This document shows, piece after piece, positions 53,852 to 62,823 of a stretch of 64,000 nucleotides of DNA (position 1 is the first letter of the stretch; the number at the start of each line of letters is the position of its first letter). The stretch comes from JBGTGG01 sp964398945 (GTDB lineage Bacteria > Bacteroidota > Bacteroidia > Cytophagales > Cyclobacteriaceae), in the NCBI GenBank assembly GCA_964398945.1, contig CAYNOT010000006.1, forward strand, positions 62,001 to 126,000, written 5' to 3'. The notes beneath the pieces are model-generated. The model saw only the letters and a list, made by a program, of their open reading frames with translations. It made no database searches and was not told the DNA's origin. Made by a program: the position numbers and the translations under genes.

Positions 53852-54733
53852 ATGATTGAACTTCCTACTATTTCCCCGGAAAAAGCCCGCAAGCCGAATT
53901 GGCTTCGGGTAAAACTTCCCACCGGGCCCGAATATGCCAAAGTCCGCAAACTGGTGGACAGCCATAAGCTGCATACCATTTGTGAAAGTGGTAATTGCCC
54001 CAACATGGGCGAATGCTGGGGGGAAGGAACAGCAACGTTTATGATCCTGGGAAATGTGTGTACCCGTAGTTGTACGTTCTGCGCGGTAGCAACTGGCCGG
54101 CCTCCGGAATATGATACGGAAGAACCCAAACGCGTTGCGGAAGCCATTCATCTCATGCAGGTAAAACACGCAGTGATCACTTCCGTGAACCGTGATGAGC
54201 TAAAAGACCGCGGTGCCGAAATCTGGTACCAAACAGTAGTAGAAACAAAAAAACTAAGTCCGGATACCACCATTGAAACCTTGATCCCCGACACAAAAGG
54301 AAACTGGGATGCATTGTACCGGATGATTGAAGGCGGGCAAGAAGTGGTTTCACACAATATGGAAACGGTTGAAAGACTTTACCGGAGAGTACGTCCGCAA
54401 GCACGCTATCAACGAAGCCTCGATCAAATAAAAATGACACGTGAAGCTGGCAAGCGCACCAAGTCCGGCATCATGCTTGGGCTTGGCGAAACCAACGATG
54501 AAATTTTCAAAGCCATGGACGATTTAGTTGAGCATGGTTTATTGATCCTAACGTTGGGGCAATATCTACAACCTACCAAACTCCATCATGAAGTGATCGA
54601 GTTTATCCATCCGGATACGTTTGAATTGTATAAAGAAGAAGGGTTGAAACGCGGACTACGCTATGTTGAGTCGGGCCCGTTGGTGCGTTCTTCCTACCAT
54701 GCCGAGCGGCATGTGAATGTACCAATGGATTAA
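53852..54733 (+). CDS. lipA: Lipoyl synthase
   Basis: LipA inserts two sulfurs into an octanoyl chain bound to a carrier protein, using radical SAM chemistry. All cluster ligands are present: the auxiliary cluster CESGNCPNMGEC (Cys44, 49, 55) and the radical SAM triad CTRSCTFC (Cys70, 74, 77), plus the C-terminal RSSYHAE whose serine binds the auxiliary cluster. The 293-residue length is normal. It follows gcvH by 56 bases, a functional pairing. lipB is not nearby. Confidence 0.97.
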   Translation: MIELPTISPEKARKPNWLRVKLPTGPEYAKVRKLVDSHKLHTICESGNCPNMGECWGEGTATFMILGNVCTRSCTFCAVATGRPPEYDTEEPKRVAEAIHLMQVKHAVITSVNRDELKDRGAEIWYQTVVETKKLSPDTTIETLIPDTKGNWDALYRMIEGGQEVVSHNMETVERLYRRVRPQARYQRSLDQIKMTREAGKRTKSGIMLGLGETNDEIFKAMDDLVEHGLLILTLGQYLQPTKLHHEVIEFIHPDTFELYKEEGLKRGLRYVESGPLVRSSYHAERHVNVPMD

Positions 54734-54786
54734 TGTCATTTTTAAATTTAATGATTGATTGATTTGATGATTTAACTCGCAAATCA

Positions 54787-54811
54787 CTAATCTGAAATCA
54801 CTATTCGCAAA
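54787..54811 (+). repeat. Left copy of 25-bp inverted repeat around the glutaminyl cyclase gene
   Basis: This 25-base segment begins CTAATCTGAAATCACTA and ends CGCAAA. It matches the reverse complement of 55654-55678 at 23 of 25 positions. The surrounding AT-rich bases contain further CGCAAATC units. Confidence 0.7.
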
Positions 54812-54822
54812 TCAAAAAAACA

Positions 54823-55596
54823 ATGCGATACATTTCACTTTTACTCCTCCTGATAATTGTTTCTTGTAGCAAAGAGAAGAAAAAAGAAACAGCTGTTGAA
54901 GAAGATATTATTTCCTATTCGGTATTGCGTTCGATGCCGCACGACATCCATGCTTTTACGCAAGGATTGTTGATCCACAATGGACAGCTCTATGAAAGCA
55001 CGGGGGAATATGGCGCTTCCTGGATCGGGATCGTGGATATCAACACCGGGATCGCAGATAAAAAAGTAACGTTTGGACAACAGCATTTTGGGGAAGGGAT
55101 TACAATTTTGAACAACAAAGTGTACCATCTCACCTACAAACAAAAAACGGGATATGTATATGACCTCGGCACATTCAAGGAAGTAAATCAATTCACGTAC
55201 AGCAATGCAGAGGGTTGGGGACTCACCACCGATGGCACTTCACTGATCATGAGTGATGGCACTGATAAACTTACTTATCTCGACACCATAAATTTTTCAC
55301 CGACCAAAACACTTGCTGTTAAATACAAAGGCCAACCGATCAAGAATTTGAATGAGTTGGAATACGTAAATGGATTTATCTACGCCAACATCTGGCAAAC
55401 CAATCGCATTGCTAAAATTGATAGTACGACCGGGGAGGTAGTCGGGTTTTTGGACCTTACAAGTCTATTCAATCAAACACAACTCATCAAAATGGATATA
55501 GATGTGTTGAATGGCATTGCCTGGCACGAATCAACCAAAACGCTTTTGGTTACAGGCAAATACTGGCCGTTGATTTATGTATTGAAGGTTGATTAA
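54823..55596 (+). CDS. Glutaminyl-peptide cyclotransferase lipoprotein (plant/bacterial type)
   Basis: The enzyme turns N-terminal glutamine of proteins into pyroglutamate. The 257-residue protein has a lipoprotein signal (MRYISLLLLLIIVSC, lipobox IVSC) and the family hallmark HDIHAFTQGLLIHNGQLYES (residues about 41-60), then TGEYGASWIG, EGWGLTTDG and LNELEYVNGFIYANIWQTN, consistent with the five-bladed beta-propeller fold. In Bacteroidota, pyroglutamate formation is found on exported proteins, so it may process them. The gene is flanked on both sides by copies of an inverted repeat. Confidence 0.9.
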   Translation: MRYISLLLLLIIVSCSKEKKKETAVEEDIISYSVLRSMPHDIHAFTQGLLIHNGQLYESTGEYGASWIGIVDINTGIADKKVTFGQQHFGEGITILNNKVYHLTYKQKTGYVYDLGTFKEVNQFTYSNAEGWGLTTDGTSLIMSDGTDKLTYLDTINFSPTKTLAVKYKGQPIKNLNELEYVNGFIYANIWQTNRIAKIDSTTGEVVGFLDLTSLFNQTQLIKMDIDVLNGIAWHESTKTLLVTGKYWPLIYVLKVD

Positions 55597-55653
55597 GATA
55601 AAGATGCCGGAACAGGTCCGGCATGGGCTCCGATTTGAAATGCACAAATTTGA

Positions 55654-55678
55654 TTTGCGGGTAGTGATTTCAGATTAG
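55654..55678 (-). repeat. Right copy of the 25-bp inverted repeat
   Basis: TTTGCGGGTAGTGATTTCAG and the next five bases mirror 54787-54811 (23 of 25). A further related segment CTAATCACCAATCGCAAATC at about 55710-55730 can pair with this copy, so the region can also form its own hairpin. Confidence 0.7.
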
Positions 55679-55765
55679 CGATTTAACCAGTCTGACGATC
55701 AACTTACTAATCACCAATCGCAAATCATTAATAAAAAAAATGATTCCCAAAGACTCTTCGCTACC

Positions 55766-55801
55766 GCCTGCCTTTGCCGAAGCGGCTACGCGCAGGCAGG
55801 C
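55766..55801. repeat. REP-like hairpin element
   Basis: GCCTGCC at 55766-55772 pairs with GGCAGGC at 55795-55801; the inside holds a smaller GCC/GGC pair around GAAGC. The GC-rich unit stands in very AT-rich surroundings and resembles interspersed CCTGCC...GGCAGG elements of Bacteroidota. Only one copy was seen here. Confidence 0.5.
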
Positions 55802-55857
55802 CCTGAGTGACGAGCGTGCTTCAGTGAATCAGAAATCAGAAAATTATTAATCAGTAA

Positions 55858-57507
55858 TTATTTTATCCTCTTAGCCGGCATAACCCTTCCTCCCTGATAC
55901 AAAGTAAGCCCGGTAACATTTCCATCTGTATCACTATTGAATTCGATTTGTGCATCCACAACCTTTAAAAAGAATCTGGTCTTACTTTCCGGAAATACCT
56001 GAAACGCTTGTTGGGCAGTGGCCTGGCTCATCAATTTATCCCCTTCCCTACGGAATGTCAACACAAAGCCCGGAACCAACTCATACTCACCCACAAACTT
56101 ATCAAACTCAGCAGGGTCCATTTCGATTTCAATATGTGGATCAGGTATGGGTTTGTCAGTTTTCGTTGCAACACTGTTTACCCAACTCGTTGCCACCAAC
56201 TCCATCGATTTAATTTTGCCGGCATCATCGCGATCAAAGAACAACAGCGAAGGTGATCCATCAAAATAAAATTTATCTTTTGCGTACGGATAAATCGACA
56301 ACACCGAACTTCCGGTACGCTGTGAAGTCAGGCGGTCACCATCAAGCCTGATCACACGGTCTTGTGTTGCATCGATGCTGTACACACCCACATACTCTTT
56401 CAATTCGGCAGTATCCAACGTGATTGCTGTTGGTTTTTCCACGGATTGGCCACTTGCAAGTAGGGCAACATGGTTCGCATATTCCGTAGGGCCATTATTA
56501 TTGTTGTTCGACAGCATTGCCACAAAAACCTTTGATTCTGGAATATAAAGCACATACGTCAAGTAGCCATCAATTCCGCCACCATGCGAAATTGCTTTTT
56601 GATTTCCAACGCGTGAAACCGACCAGCCAAAACCATAACTCTCCAACGAACCATCATTCAGTTTTGTTGGTGTCCAGGCTTTCTCCAATGACGCTTGGGA
56701 AACTACTTTGTAATTAAAAATGGCGTTGTTCCACTTCCACAAGTCATCTACTGTTGAAGCAATTGAACCGGCAGCATACGGAATAGACGGATGCACGAAG
56801 TCGGCTACCACATAGTTGTCGCCATCCTTACGATACCCAATCGCTTCACCTGATTTCAATTTAGTGTCATCGGTTACGGTGGATTTCATTTTTAATGGTT
56901 TGAAAAAATTCTTGGTGAGGTATGCATCCCAACTCATGCCCGAAACTTTCCCGATGATCATTCCCAACAAATAATATCCCGAGTTATTGTACAGCCATCG
57001 ATCACCGGGATTAAAATCATACGGTACATTTTGAAACGTGGCCAACAGTTCTGCATGCGAAAGGTTCTTTGCTTTGTTTTCGGTCGTCATGTTGGTCTCA
57101 ATGGAGGTATAGCTTTTTATCCCCGAAGTGTGGTTAAGCAGGTTCCAGATGGTAACGGTTTTGCCTTGTGTAGGATAATCCGGAAGAAACTTAGTGATGG
57201 GATCATCCAGTTTCAATTTCCCTTCTTCCATCAATTTTAAAATAGCTGTGGATGTAAACTGTTTACTGACCGATCCGATACGGGAAATCATTTCCGGGGT
57301 TTGTGGTTTGTTGTTTTCCAGGTCTGCCATCCCATAGCCTTTGCGGAGAATGGTTTTGCCATCTTTGATCACCAGGGCAATGACACCCGGTTCATTGGAA
57401 GGGTATTTCTCTTTCAAATAGGAATCAATAGTGATGGCGGCATCCTGTCCGAAAGAAAACAGGAAGGAAAATATAAAGACCAGCAATAGTGTGTAAGGTT
57501 TTTTCAT
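55858..57507 (-). CDS. Exported serine hydrolase, class C beta-lactamase family
   Basis: The 549-residue protein has a signal peptide (ending FSFGQ, residue 21) and a beta-lactamase/penicillin-binding fold: SxxK motif S79-V-S-K82, the tyrosine motif YNN (Tyr173) and the HGGG motif near 312 in place of KTG. About 180 residues of C-terminal beta domains with repeated 'VGVYSID'/'VGEYELV' starts follow, as in D-aminopeptidase or esterase-like members. It is probably a periplasmic peptidase or esterase rather than a resistance beta-lactamase. Monocistronic on the minus strand. Confidence 0.88.
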   Translation of the reverse strand: MKKPYTLLLVFIFSFLFSFGQDAAITIDSYLKEKYPSNEPGVIALVIKDGKTILRKGYGMADLENNKPQTPEMISRIGSVSKQFTSTAILKLMEEGKLKLDDPITKFLPDYPTQGKTVTIWNLLNHTSGIKSYTSIETNMTTENKAKNLSHAELLATFQNVPYDFNPGDRWLYNNSGYYLLGMIIGKVSGMSWDAYLTKNFFKPLKMKSTVTDDTKLKSGEAIGYRKDGDNYVVADFVHPSIPYAAGSIASTVDDLWKWNNAIFNYKVVSQASLEKAWTPTKLNDGSLESYGFGWSVSRVGNQKAISHGGGIDGYLTYVLYIPESKVFVAMLSNNNNNGPTEYANHVALLASGQSVEKPTAITLDTAELKEYVGVYSIDATQDRVIRLDGDRLTSQRTGSSVLSIYPYAKDKFYFDGSPSLLFFDRDDAGKIKSMELVATSWVNSVATKTDKPIPDPHIEIEMDPAEFDKFVGEYELVPGFVLTFRREGDKLMSQATAQQAFQVFPESKTRFFLKVVDAQIEFNSDTDGNVTGLTLYQGGRVMPAKRIK

Positions 57508-57911
57508 GGGTTGGGTTTTAACTAGTGGGTTTGACGAGATGAGTATAGTGTAGGTTGCAGGTACGAGGAAGTAATTTACAAATTCCTTTAAAAGGTTTAT
57601 CTGGATTTGAAAATTAATTACCTTGACTGATAAATTAAACTATAAAAAACGATGTTAGCCGATACCGATATTAAGCGTTGTCGATTGAACACATTTGAGA
57701 CACGATATTATCAACAAGTTGCAGATATAGAAATGTTAGGTAATATTATTATCGACAAGTAAACCATGATAACTAAGGAAATACAAATACTTTCGAAAGG
57801 ACTTTGGTACAAAGTAATGCTTTATTTAAAATTCTTTTCCCCAATAAAATTTTTTGCTAAAAACCCAGCCGAGGTTAGTGGGCAAGCAAAAAAGTACTTA
57901 ACTGATTACCT
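57508..57911. other. 404-base AT-rich gap, with one weak 52-codon reading frame
   Basis: The gap between the serine hydrolase and the hydrolase remnant is AT-rich and has no convincing gene. A small frame at 57766-57924 (+) would encode 52 residues starting MITKEIQILSKGLWYKVMLY, with a central hydrophobic/aromatic part and no recognisable family. Its end overlaps the next frame. It may be a decayed remnant. No terminator or clear promoter was found. Confidence 0.3.
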
Positions 57912-58217
57912 ATGGACAGAATAACACTAAAATGGAAAAAAGTGAGTATTGTGATAATTATGTATCACTGTATTTTGATTCTTTTTCAACCTGTTATTGA
58001 AAACCCGGGGCTCTATAATTTAGTAAATGACGGAAAGGCCTTGTCCAATAAACAAATCCTTATGGTGGACGAACATCCGTATAACAAAGACATTGTCGAT
58101 GCGGTGAAAAAAGAAACCGTCACCTATTTCGACTATCAGGTTTGGCAAACGGATCATGGGTTCACCAACAAGCGTGTATCGCTAATGAATACAGTGCTTA
58201 AATTTTTAGAAAAGTGA
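57912..58217 (+). pseudogene. C-terminal remnant of an alpha/beta hydrolase-like protein
   Basis: Residues about 35-101 (LVNDGKALSNKQILMVDEHP, then YFDYQVWQTDHGFTNKRVSL) read like the end of an alpha/beta hydrolase of the prolyl-oligopeptidase/dienelactone type: a strand with the acidic residue (ILMVDEHPYNKD) and a loop with the catalytic histidine (TDHGF). The nucleophile half is missing, and the first about 25 residues are unrelated hydrophobic sequence. It is either a decayed gene or a new small protein. The family call is from general resemblance only. Confidence 0.45.
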
Positions 58218-58358
58218 TGATTCGATGAGAACAGCCCACGTTGTCTGAAAAATCAACGGTAAAGGGTTGCCTGATGTGGTAAACTTTTACATCTTTGTTG
58301 TCATGGTGACTATAAGGAGATTTCCGCGATTTCACCTCAAAACCAAACACTACAATTC

Positions 58359-59471
58359 ATGACATTATCTTCCACCCTTTTCAAGACAACTACTTTTATC
58401 CTCGGTGTTGCACTCGTTGCATGCACACCAAAAAAAAATGAACCAGAAGCGGCTGATACCGCTGCCGATAGTGTGGTGCAAGTCCTGCCCACTCCTAAAA
58501 ATGAACCATTGGTTACGCACATCTACACGGCTGACCCGTCTGCGCACGTATTCAATGGTAGAATCTATATCTATCCATCACATGATATTGAATCCGATGT
58601 GCCACAAGATGACCTCGGCAGCCATTTTGATATGAAAGATTATCACGTCCTTTCGATGGATAGCATTGGTGGCGAAGTGACCGATCATGGTGTGGCATTG
58701 GATATTAAAGATGTGCCTTGGGCCGGACGGCAACTATGGGCGCCTGATGCAGCGTATAAAAACGGCACGTATTATTTATACTTTCCTGCGAAAGACAAAA
58801 AAGACGTATTCCATATTGGTGTAACTACCAGCAACTCCCCGACCGGGCCCTTCAAAGCAGAACCCAACTACATCAAAGGAAGCTACAGCATTGATCCAGC
58901 AGTCTTTACTGATACAGATGGAAAATCCTATATGTATTTTGGCGGCATTTGGGGCGGCCAACTGCAACGTTGGAAAAACGATCAATATGATTCAGCCGGA
59001 TCGATAACTGATTTGGAGCAAGACAACCTACCCGCCATTAGCCCACGCATTGCACTGATGAGCAATGACATGTTGGGTTTTGCAGAACCTGTAAAAGAAA
59101 TTAAGATTTTAGATAAAGAAGGCAACGAACTTTTAGGTGGCGATCACGATAGAAGGTTTTTTGAAGCGGCATGGGTGCACAAGTACAATGGAAAATACTA
59201 CTTCTCCTACTCAACTGGCGATACACACTTCATTGCCTATGCAACAGGCGATAATCCATACGGGCCGTTTACCTATCAGGGTGTGATTTTAAATCCTGTT
59301 GTGGGATGGACGAACCACCATTCGATTGTTGAAGTAAAAGGAAAATGGTATTTGTTCTATCATGACAGTGTGTTGTCGGGCGACAAAACCCATTTGCGCA
59401 GTGTAAAAGTTGCCGAGCTTACATATAACGAAGACGGTTCGATAGAGACGATTGATGCGTACTATAAATAA
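58359..59471 (+). CDS. Glycoside hydrolase family 43 lipoprotein
   Basis: The 370-residue protein has a lipoprotein signal (lipobox LVAC, Cys22), a linker, and a five-bladed GH43 propeller. The catalytic residues are visible: Asp59 in TADPSAHVF (general base), Asp179 in SIDPAVF (pKa modulator) and Glu269 in FFEAAWVHK (general acid). GH43 enzymes are mostly arabinofuranosidases and xylosidases acting on plant polysaccharides. There is no SusC/SusD pair nearby, so it seems an isolated surface or periplasmic enzyme. A hairpin with repeated stems follows. Confidence 0.9.
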   Translation: MTLSSTLFKTTTFILGVALVACTPKKNEPEAADTAADSVVQVLPTPKNEPLVTHIYTADPSAHVFNGRIYIYPSHDIESDVPQDDLGSHFDMKDYHVLSMDSIGGEVTDHGVALDIKDVPWAGRQLWAPDAAYKNGTYYLYFPAKDKKDVFHIGVTTSNSPTGPFKAEPNYIKGSYSIDPAVFTDTDGKSYMYFGGIWGGQLQRWKNDQYDSAGSITDLEQDNLPAISPRIALMSNDMLGFAEPVKEIKILDKEGNELLGGDHDRRFFEAAWVHKYNGKYYFSYSTGDTHFIAYATGDNPYGPFTYQGVILNPVVGWTNHHSIVEVKGKWYLFYHDSVLSGDKTHLRSVKVAELTYNEDGSIETIDAYYK

Positions 59472-59504
59472 GAATATCTCAAACTACATGGTTAATTAAT
59501 TCCA

Positions 59505-59562
59505 AGTGGTCTGTGTCTTTTCTCTTTCTCAGTGGTCTGTGTCCTCACAGACCACTTTACTT
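59505..59562 (+). terminator. Terminator with duplicated upstream stem arm
   Basis: AGTGGTCTGTG at 59531-59541 pairs perfectly with CACAGACCACT at 59546-59556, loop TCCT. A direct copy of the left arm, AGTGGTCTGTGTC, lies at 59505-59517 and could pair with the same right arm. The T-rich tail (TTACTTT) is weak. Confidence 0.6.
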
Positions 59563-59599
59563 TCATGCCATTCCTCCATTTATTTCTTATTTTTAAATC

Positions 59600-60589
59600 A
59601 TGCAAAAAAGAACACTTGGGAAAACAGGAATTGAAATATCTGAAATCAGTTTAGGCACGTGGCAGGTCGGTGGCAAATGGGGACAACCCTTCGATCATCA
59701 TCTTGCCGATACTATTCTAAAAACCGCCATCGATCAGGGAATTAATTTCATTGACACCGCAGACGTGTATGGCGAAGGCGAAAGTGAAAAAGCAGTAGGA
59801 CGGTTGATCCGTTCACGCAAGGAAAAAATCTACGTGGCCACCAAATGTGGACGAAAGCTTTCTCCGCATACTAATCAAGCCTACCAATCTGGTGCATTGC
59901 GAAAGTTTGTAGAAGACAGTTTGCAAAACATGGGGTTGGAAACCATCGACCTTATCCAATTGCATTGTCCCCCAACAGAAACGTATGAGCGCCCTGAAAT
60001 TTTTGAGTTGTTCACCAACTTGCAACAAGAAGGAAAAATCCAACACCTTGGCGTCAGCGTAGAACGTGTAGAAGAAGCCTTACGCGCGATTCAGTATGAC
60101 AATGTCGAAACCGTTCAGATTATTTTTAATATGTTCCGGCAACGCCCGGCTGAAGATTTCTTTGCAGAAGCCAAAAAGAAAAACATTGGTATCATTGCAC
60201 GTGTACCCCTCGCCAGCGGACTGCTCTCTGGAAAATTTTCAGCCAGTACTGAATTTGGAAAAGACGATCACCGCACGTTTAACCGTAACGGGGAAGCTTT
60301 TGATAAAGGGGAAACCTTCTCCGGGGTTCCGTATCAAAAAGGATTGGCAGCAGTGGAAGAATTAAAAAAACTATTTCCACCGGATACTAACCTGGCAGCT
60401 GTTGCACTGCGCTGGATTTTAATGTTTGATGAAGTAAGTTGTGTGATTCCCGGTGCTTCCAATCCGGGGCAGGTTGGCTCAAACTTACAGGCTGCCAATC
60501 TTTCTCAATTAAGTGAAACACAACTCAGCTCAATCAAAGCAATTTATAGCCAATACATTTGGCCTGATTTGCAAAAGGAGAAGTGGTAA
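59600..60589 (+). CDS. Aldo/keto reductase
   Basis: The 329-residue cytosolic enzyme reduces aldehydes or ketones with NADPH. The catalytic tetrad is complete: Asp52, Tyr57 (DTADVYGEG), Lys82 (VATKCGRK) and His122 (DLIQLHCPP). The C-terminal VIPGASNPGQVGSNLQA is the usual cofactor-binding end. It resembles the YajO/Tas-like branch with unknown natural substrate. A GNAT gene starts 27 bases after its stop, suggesting a two-gene unit. Confidence 0.93.
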   Translation: MQKRTLGKTGIEISEISLGTWQVGGKWGQPFDHHLADTILKTAIDQGINFIDTADVYGEGESEKAVGRLIRSRKEKIYVATKCGRKLSPHTNQAYQSGALRKFVEDSLQNMGLETIDLIQLHCPPTETYERPEIFELFTNLQQEGKIQHLGVSVERVEEALRAIQYDNVETVQIIFNMFRQRPAEDFFAEAKKKNIGIIARVPLASGLLSGKFSASTEFGKDDHRTFNRNGEAFDKGETFSGVPYQKGLAAVEELKKLFPPDTNLAAVALRWILMFDEVSCVIPGASNPGQVGSNLQAANLSQLSETQLSSIKAIYSQYIWPDLQKEKW

Positions 60590-60616
60590 TAGAAAATATT
60601 GATTGAACACAAGAAA

Positions 60617-61078
60617 ATGAACTTCCGAAAAGCCCTACGAAAAGATATTCCATTCATTGTACAATTGCTGGCAAGCGATAAACTCGGGCAGTTACGTGAA
60701 CACTATGAAGATCCGTTACCGGAAGAATATTATAAGGCCTTTGATAACATCAACACAGATGCAAACCAGGAATTAATAGTTGTCGAAAACGATCAGGCAG
60801 AAATTGTTGGTACTTTGCAATTGAGTTTTATCCAATACCTTACCTATCAGGGCGGGGTGCGGGCGCAAATCGAAGCGGTAAGAGTTCGTGAAGATTTACG
60901 TGGTGAAGGACTCGGACAAAAAATATTTGAATGGGCGATTGAAAGAGCCAAAGAAAGAAATGCCCATCTGCTACAGCTCACCACTGACAAGCAACGACCG
61001 GATGCGATTCGCTTTTACGAAAAATTAGGATTTACCGCTTCTCACGAAGGAATGAAAATCCATTTTGAAAAAGGGTAA
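60617..61078 (+). CDS. GNAT N-acetyltransferase
   Basis: The ATG at 60617 gives MNFRKALRKDIPFIVQLLA, the usual beta1-alpha1 start of GNAT proteins; a TTG six codons upstream is not needed. The 153-residue enzyme has the acetyl-CoA binding loop in VREDLRGEGLGQKIFEWA and the later RPDAIRFYEKLGF. The substrate is unknown. It lies 27 bases downstream of the aldo/keto reductase gene. Confidence 0.9.
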   Translation: MNFRKALRKDIPFIVQLLASDKLGQLREHYEDPLPEEYYKAFDNINTDANQELIVVENDQAEIVGTLQLSFIQYLTYQGGVRAQIEAVRVREDLRGEGLGQKIFEWAIERAKERNAHLLQLTTDKQRPDAIRFYEKLGFTASHEGMKIHFEKG

Positions 61079-61134
61079 ATCGAATTTCGGGTATAATCAA
61101 TACCTGCCAATTTTTCATGTTGGCATAAAACAAA

Positions 61135-61158
61135 AAAGGCCACCTTCCGGTAGCCTTT
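61135..61158. terminator. Bidirectional terminator between converging genes
   Basis: AAAGGCCACC TTCC GGTAGCCTTT, a 10-bp stem with one mismatch. On the minus strand it is followed by TTTTTTG, so it ends the M28 peptidase transcript; on the plus strand it can end the GNAT transcript. Confidence 0.75.
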
Positions 61159-61179
61159 CTCTCAAAATTTAACAATTAA

Positions 61180-62682
61180 TTATTTTTTCAAATCTGTTTC
61201 AATACGTTTGTCGCGGTTCGCTAATTCCCAGGCGGTGTAAAACACAACCTGTGCACGCTTCTGAAGATTATCAAATTCAATTTTATCTACTTCGTCACTT
61301 GGCTTATGGTAGTCGGCATGGATACCATCGAAATAGAAAATGATTGGAATATCATTCTTCGCAAAGTTCCAGTGGTCAGAGCGGTAGTAAATCCGGTCCG
61401 GATGATCTTCTGCATTGTACAAATAATCAAAATCAAGTTTGGTGTATTCCTGATTGATCGACTCGCTGATTTTATGAAGCTCAGATGACAAACGATCTGA
61501 TCCGATCACGTACACATACGGGTCTTTGCCTTCGTGTGCCGGATCCGTTCTGCCAACCATGTCGATGTTTAGGTTAACAACTGTATTGGCCAATGGAAAG
61601 ATTGGATTCTTAGCATAGTAATCCGAACCCAACAAACCTTTCTCTTCACCGGTTACGGTCATGAACAAAATACTTCTGCGCGGCCCTTTGCCATCGGCTT
61701 TTGCTTTTGTGAAAACTTTTGCCAACGCCATCACGGCTACGGTTCCTGATCCATCATCATCTGCACCGTTGTTGATCAAATCCCCTTCGCCACTGTCAAG
61801 TTTGCCAATATGGTCGTAGTGAGAGGTAATGACGATCACTTCATCCTTCTTGTCTGTTCCTTCCAGGTAGCCTAATACGTTCTCTGATTTCACTACTTTC
61901 AAATCGCTGGTCACTTTGTATTGAATCGTTGACGGCTTGATTTTTTTCACACCTTTCTTTCCGGTTTCTGCTGCTGCAGCCCGCAATTTGTCTATTGTTG
62001 TGCCCGTGATTTTTTCCAGTGCCGCTGGCGAAACGAAAAACATCCCGCTTACATCTTTTGATTCCGGTTTGTCGACACTCAGTCGGCCCCCACTCAAATA
62101 CCCTTTAAACTGAAGGGCCAATTCCTGAAATTCTTCATTGGTTTTTGTATTGCAAACCAAAATCAACTTCGCACCTTTTTCCCGCGCTAATTTTATTGCG
62201 GGGTTGTTGTTGAGGCGCATGCCTTCTGCGAATATGGCAACTGCTTTGTCTTTTACATCAATGGTTGCAAAATCAGCTTCGGTTCCATTGCCCATAAAAA
62301 CCAACGGAGCCGACAATTCCCCTTTACTGCTTCCTGATCCTAAAAAGATGGCTTCACCAAAATTGGAAAATTTGTTGGCAGCTGATTTTAAATAAATATC
62401 GCCCGGTAGTTCTGTATACAAATTTACAGGTTGGTAATAATCACCTTTTACAGGGCCTTCCAATCCCAATTCTTCAAAGTGTGCTTTGATAAAAGCTGCT
62501 GCCATTTTTTGTCCGCGCTTACCAGTTTCACGACCTTCCATCGCATCGGAAGCAAGGATTGATAAATCCGCTTTCAGGTCTTCTTGTGTAATCATGTTGC
62601 CGTACTTCACGATTTCAGGATTCTGCGCAACGGCAACAATCCCAAAAAAGAGTCCGGCAATGAATAGTAAATTCTTCTTCAT
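61180..62682 (-). CDS. Exported M28 family metallopeptidase with PA domain
   Basis: The 500-residue protein has a signal peptide (ending VAVAQ, about 19) and a PA-domain insertion (about 120-235) in the M28 fold. The two-zinc site is visible: His/Asp in VITSHYDHIG, Asp in NNGADDDGSG, Glu-Glu in TGEEKGLLGS, Asp in NLNIDMVGRTD and a final His in GIHADYHKPSDEV. M28 enzymes are aminopeptidases or glutaminyl cyclases; the PA domain fits an aminopeptidase, probably periplasmic or secreted. A -7 box TATATTTG lies upstream. Confidence 0.92.
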   Translation of the reverse strand: MKKNLLFIAGLFFGIVAVAQNPEIVKYGNMITQEDLKADLSILASDAMEGRETGKRGQKMAAAFIKAHFEELGLEGPVKGDYYQPVNLYTELPGDIYLKSAANKFSNFGEAIFLGSGSSKGELSAPLVFMGNGTEADFATIDVKDKAVAIFAEGMRLNNNPAIKLAREKGAKLILVCNTKTNEEFQELALQFKGYLSGGRLSVDKPESKDVSGMFFVSPAALEKITGTTIDKLRAAAAETGKKGVKKIKPSTIQYKVTSDLKVVKSENVLGYLEGTDKKDEVIVITSHYDHIGKLDSGEGDLINNGADDDGSGTVAVMALAKVFTKAKADGKGPRRSILFMTVTGEEKGLLGSDYYAKNPIFPLANTVVNLNIDMVGRTDPAHEGKDPYVYVIGSDRLSSELHKISESINQEYTKLDFDYLYNAEDHPDRIYYRSDHWNFAKNDIPIIFYFDGIHADYHKPSDEVDKIEFDNLQKRAQVVFYTAWELANRDKRIETDLKK

Positions 62683-62710
62683 ACTGTAGTTTGATTAATA
62701 ATTAAGCCTT

Positions 62711-62718
62711 CAAATATA
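62711..62718 (-). promoter_or_regulatory. TAnnTTTG -7 box of the M28 peptidase gene
   Basis: The minus strand reads TATATTTG, a full consensus match, 28 bases before the ATG at 62682. Confidence 0.6.
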
Positions 62719-62823
62719 AGGGGTTACGGGCATGGAAAAAGTATAAAACGTTAAGGTTTGAACAGAAATTACAGGATCGGCTGATCTCTTCTATCACAGC
62801 CTATGCAGGACAAAAATATATTT

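Noticed and set aside
55858..57507. Antibiotic-resistance beta-lactamase
   Set aside because: The active-site motifs belong to the wider serine hydrolase family, with a long C-terminal extension and HGGG in place of KTG; it resembles peptidases/esterases of this fold rather than AmpC.
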